Part shown: piece after piece, positions 37,902 to 39,391 of the stretch
Layout: each line of letters starts with the position of its first letter
Position numbering within the stretch: the first letter of the stretch is position 1
Assembly: GCA_947628165.1 (NCBI GenBank)
Contig: CANQYV010000007.1
Coordinates: 1-39,391 of the forward strand
Length of the DNA: 39,391 bases
Origin: an uncultured Clostridia bacterium
Lineage (GTDB): Bacteria; Bacillota; Clostridia; Oscillospirales; CAG-272
Reading direction: 5' to 3'
Notes under the pieces: generated by a model
What the model was told of the DNA's origin: nothing
Databases searched by the model: none
Seen by the model: only the letters and a program-made list of their open reading frames with translations
Made by a program: the position numbers and the translations under genes

Positions 37902-38012
37902 GTCAAAGAAACGGCAGCCGAGCTATTCCCCCAAACAAAACAACCCCCGTCATAAAAGTTTTACGGGGGAGGCGCGGAGGGGACGCTTTTTCAAAAGCGC
38001 CCCCTCCGCAAA
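37902..38012 (+). repeat. Tandem repeat copy 2
   Basis: Second copy, separated from the first by 25 bp. It holds a second, non-coding version of the DUF4298 gene tail (VKETAAELFPQTK then K-Q instead of a stop), a shorter form of the first hairpin (37944-37969) and the same long palindrome (37974-38009). Confidence 0.95.
37974..38009. terminator. Long palindrome in repeat copy 2
   Basis: Identical to the palindrome of copy 1. It ends about 10 bp before the stop codon of the GH43-type gene on the minus strand. Confidence 0.55.
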
Positions 38013-38018
38013 AAATTA

Positions 38019-39391
38019 TTATCTGAACTCAATAGCCCCCAGTTGTCCGTTGCCGCTGCCGCGGAAGCGGAGGTAGACGGCGTGGACGCCGTCGGGGACG
38101 GTGACGGGGGCGGAATGGGAGCACCAGATGTTTGAGCCGTGGACGGGAACGCGCCCGAGCGTCTCCCCTTGCGGGGAGAGGGCGAGCTCGAACGCGCCGT
38201 CTATGTAGCCGCGCGTGCTGACGGTGAGCGAGCTTACGGATTCAAAATCGAGATATTTGAAGCCGATCACGGTGTTGTCTTGCACGTTTGCGATGTAGCC
38301 CTGCTCGCGGTCGCCGTCTCTCCCGTCCTGCACGATCTTCGGACAGTCGACGCCGAAGCGGCCGGGCGAGCCCTCGAGGTAGAGATTGCAGGCGATGTAA
38401 GCGGGATATTCCGCCTTCGCCGGCAGCGGCTCCCCGCTCATGCCGGAAGAGGTGATCTCCGCCTGACGGAAGCCGCCGTCGGGGAGGGGGACGAGCTTTT
38501 CGGCGCAGCCCTGCCGCGAGTACCAGGTCCCGTTCGTGTGGCGGTGGTAGAAGATGTACCATTCGCCGTTTATCTCTATTATCGAGCCGTGGTTGTTGGC
38601 GATGTAAGCCGAAGGGAGGGATGAGGGCTTGTAGGTGCCGATGCCGATGTCGCCGTTGCTGACGAGAACGCCGCGATATGTAAATCCCCCCGTCGGGGAC
38701 GTCGACGTCGCAAGGCAGAGCTCGTGCATGACCTCGGAGGAATAAACGAAGCAGTAGAGATTTCCGCGCCGACGGATCGAGGGCGCCTCGAAAAACGCGT
38801 GCCCCTCAAAACCCGTGCCCGCACTGTAAACCGAGCCCGGCGCAATTATGACGGGCGCTTCCAAGACCGTCAGCATGTCGGGACCGAGCACCGTCGCCAT
38901 CGCGCCGTGGCGCGAGGCGTCGCCGCGCCCGCAGAAGCCGGTGTAAAGATACGTCCTCTCGCCCTCGGTCAGCACGCCGGGGTCAAACTGGGGCTCGTCC
39001 CCGGGGGCGGAGCCGAGAAGCGTACCGTCAGGATACCGGACAAAGCCGTAAAATTCGTATTTTCCTGCCGGCTCGTCACAGACGGCGACGGAGACGTTGC
39101 AGACGTGGTCGGGGACGTAATAAAGGTAGTATCTCCCGTCGGGTCCGCGCGTCACGTCGGGCGCGTAGAGGCACATCGAGCCGTCGCGGTTGCGGGGATC
39201 CTGAGTTTTTTCATATATGACGCCCTCATAGCGCCAGTTCCCGAGGTCGGAGACGGGAGCAGACCAGCAGACGTAGTCGCCGAGGCAGAAGACGTGGCCG
39301 TTGTAGAGGTCGTGGGAGCCGTAAATGTAGACGCGGTCGCCGAAAACGTAGGGCTCACCGTCGGGGATGTACTCCCAGGACGGAAGATAGG
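38019..39391 (-). CDS. GH43-type glycosidase with C-terminal CBM6-like region, 5' end missing
   Basis: Probable exo- or endo-acting hydrolase on arabinose- or xylose-containing glycans. The frame is open to the window edge; from the edge it reads YLPSWEYIPDGEPYVFGDR, then YIYGSHDLYNG, SAPVSDLGNWRYEG, LYAPDVTRGPDGRYYLYYV, FFEAPSIRRRGNLYCFVYS and HGSIIEINGEWYIFYHRHT. The aspartates in SHD and YAPDV and the glutamate in FFEAPS are candidates for the GH43 catalytic residues. The last about 120 residues, ending VYLRFRGSGNGQLGAIEFR, resemble a CBM6 sugar-binding domain. No signal peptide can be judged. An ATG at 39174-39176 is internal. It is convergent with the DUF4298 gene. Confidence 0.88.
   Translation of the reverse strand, partial: YLPSWEYIPDGEPYVFGDRVYIYGSHDLYNGHVFCLGDYVCWSAPVSDLGNWRYEGVIYEKTQDPRNRDGSMCLYAPDVTRGPDGRYYLYYVPDHVCNVSVAVCDEPAGKYEFYGFVRYPDGTLLGSAPGDEPQFDPGVLTEGERTYLYTGFCGRGDASRHGAMATVLGPDMLTVLEAPVIIAPGSVYSAGTGFEGHAFFEAPSIRRRGNLYCFVYSSEVMHELCLATSTSPTGGFTYRGVLVSNGDIGIGTYKPSSLPSAYIANNHGSIIEINGEWYIFYHRHTNGTWYSRQGCAEKLVPLPDGGFRQAEITSSGMSGEPLPAKAEYPAYIACNLYLEGSPGRFGVDCPKIVQDGRDGDREQGYIANVQDNTVIGFKYLDFESVSSLTVSTRGYIDGAFELALSPQGETLGRVPVHGSNIWCSHSAPVTVPDGVHAVYLRFRGSGNGQLGAIEFR

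Noticed and set aside
37808-38012. Insertion sequence or transposon remnant
   Set aside because: There is no transposase frame and no target-site duplication is visible; a simple tandem duplication with palindromes explains the structure.

Overview
The window is a chromosomal replication-origin region of a GC-rich member of the Bacillota (Firmicutes), most likely of class Clostridia. The evidence is the leftward gene order dnaA, [oriC], dnaN, recF, remB, gyrB, gyrA, the divergent rpmH-rnpA-yidD-yidC-khpB-mnmE set, a noc/soj/parB cluster, AddAB instead of RecBCD, and a recA promoter with a perfect Gram-positive LexA box. No genus can be named from the sequence alone. Almost everything is housekeeping.

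Layout. (1) 1-3.1 kb, minus strand: recA-recX-rimO, SOS-controlled; the 3' end of rimO looks frame-disrupted inside its TRAM domain. (2) 3.1-12.8 kb, minus strand: dnaA, then the 468-bp oriC region (DnaA boxes, AT-rich unwinding element, DnaA-trio-like triplets), then dnaN-recF-remB-gyrB-gyrA and a small lipoprotein gene. (3) 13.0-17.6 kb, plus strand: rpmH, rnpA, yidD, yidC, khpB and mnmE, with clear terminators after khpB and mnmE. (4) 17.6-18.4 kb: a low-GC TfoX-like gene and a hairpin-rich noncoding stretch. (5) 18.4-24.0 kb, minus strand: noc, then a terminator, two parS-like sites and a consensus promoter, then soj-parB-serS and two membrane-protein genes (one unknown, one with MORN repeats). 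This block faces oriC, opposite to the usual mnmE-mnmG-rsmG-noc-soj-parB order, and mnmG and rsmG are absent, which suggests a local inversion with loss or relocation. (6) 24.3-35.0 kb, plus strand: a probable five-gene operon of a GH112 galactoside phosphorylase, queG, an inositol-monophosphatase-family gene, addB and addA. (7) 35.1-37.8 kb, plus strand: gap, cca and a DUF4298 gene. (8) 37.77-38.01 kb: a tandem duplication of a 111-bp unit that carries the end of the DUF4298 gene and two hairpins. (9) 38.0 kb to the edge, minus strand: a 5'-incomplete GH43-type glycosidase.

How the parts work together. The core encodes initiation (DnaA, DnaN, oriC), supercoiling (gyrase), origin segregation and nucleoid occlusion (Soj, ParB, Noc, parS), repair (RecA, RecX, RecF, AddAB), and translation or membrane biogenesis functions usual near Bacillota origins. 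The two carbohydrate enzymes (GH112, GH43) suggest a host- or plant-glycan-using anaerobe. No clearly new multi-gene system was found. The most unusual points are the inverted par block with its short flanking inverted repeats, the paired variant parS sites, the GyrA leucine at a quinolone hotspot, the AddB without a recognisable P-loop, the sugar-phosphorylase/repair operon, and the duplicated gene tail with its hairpins.
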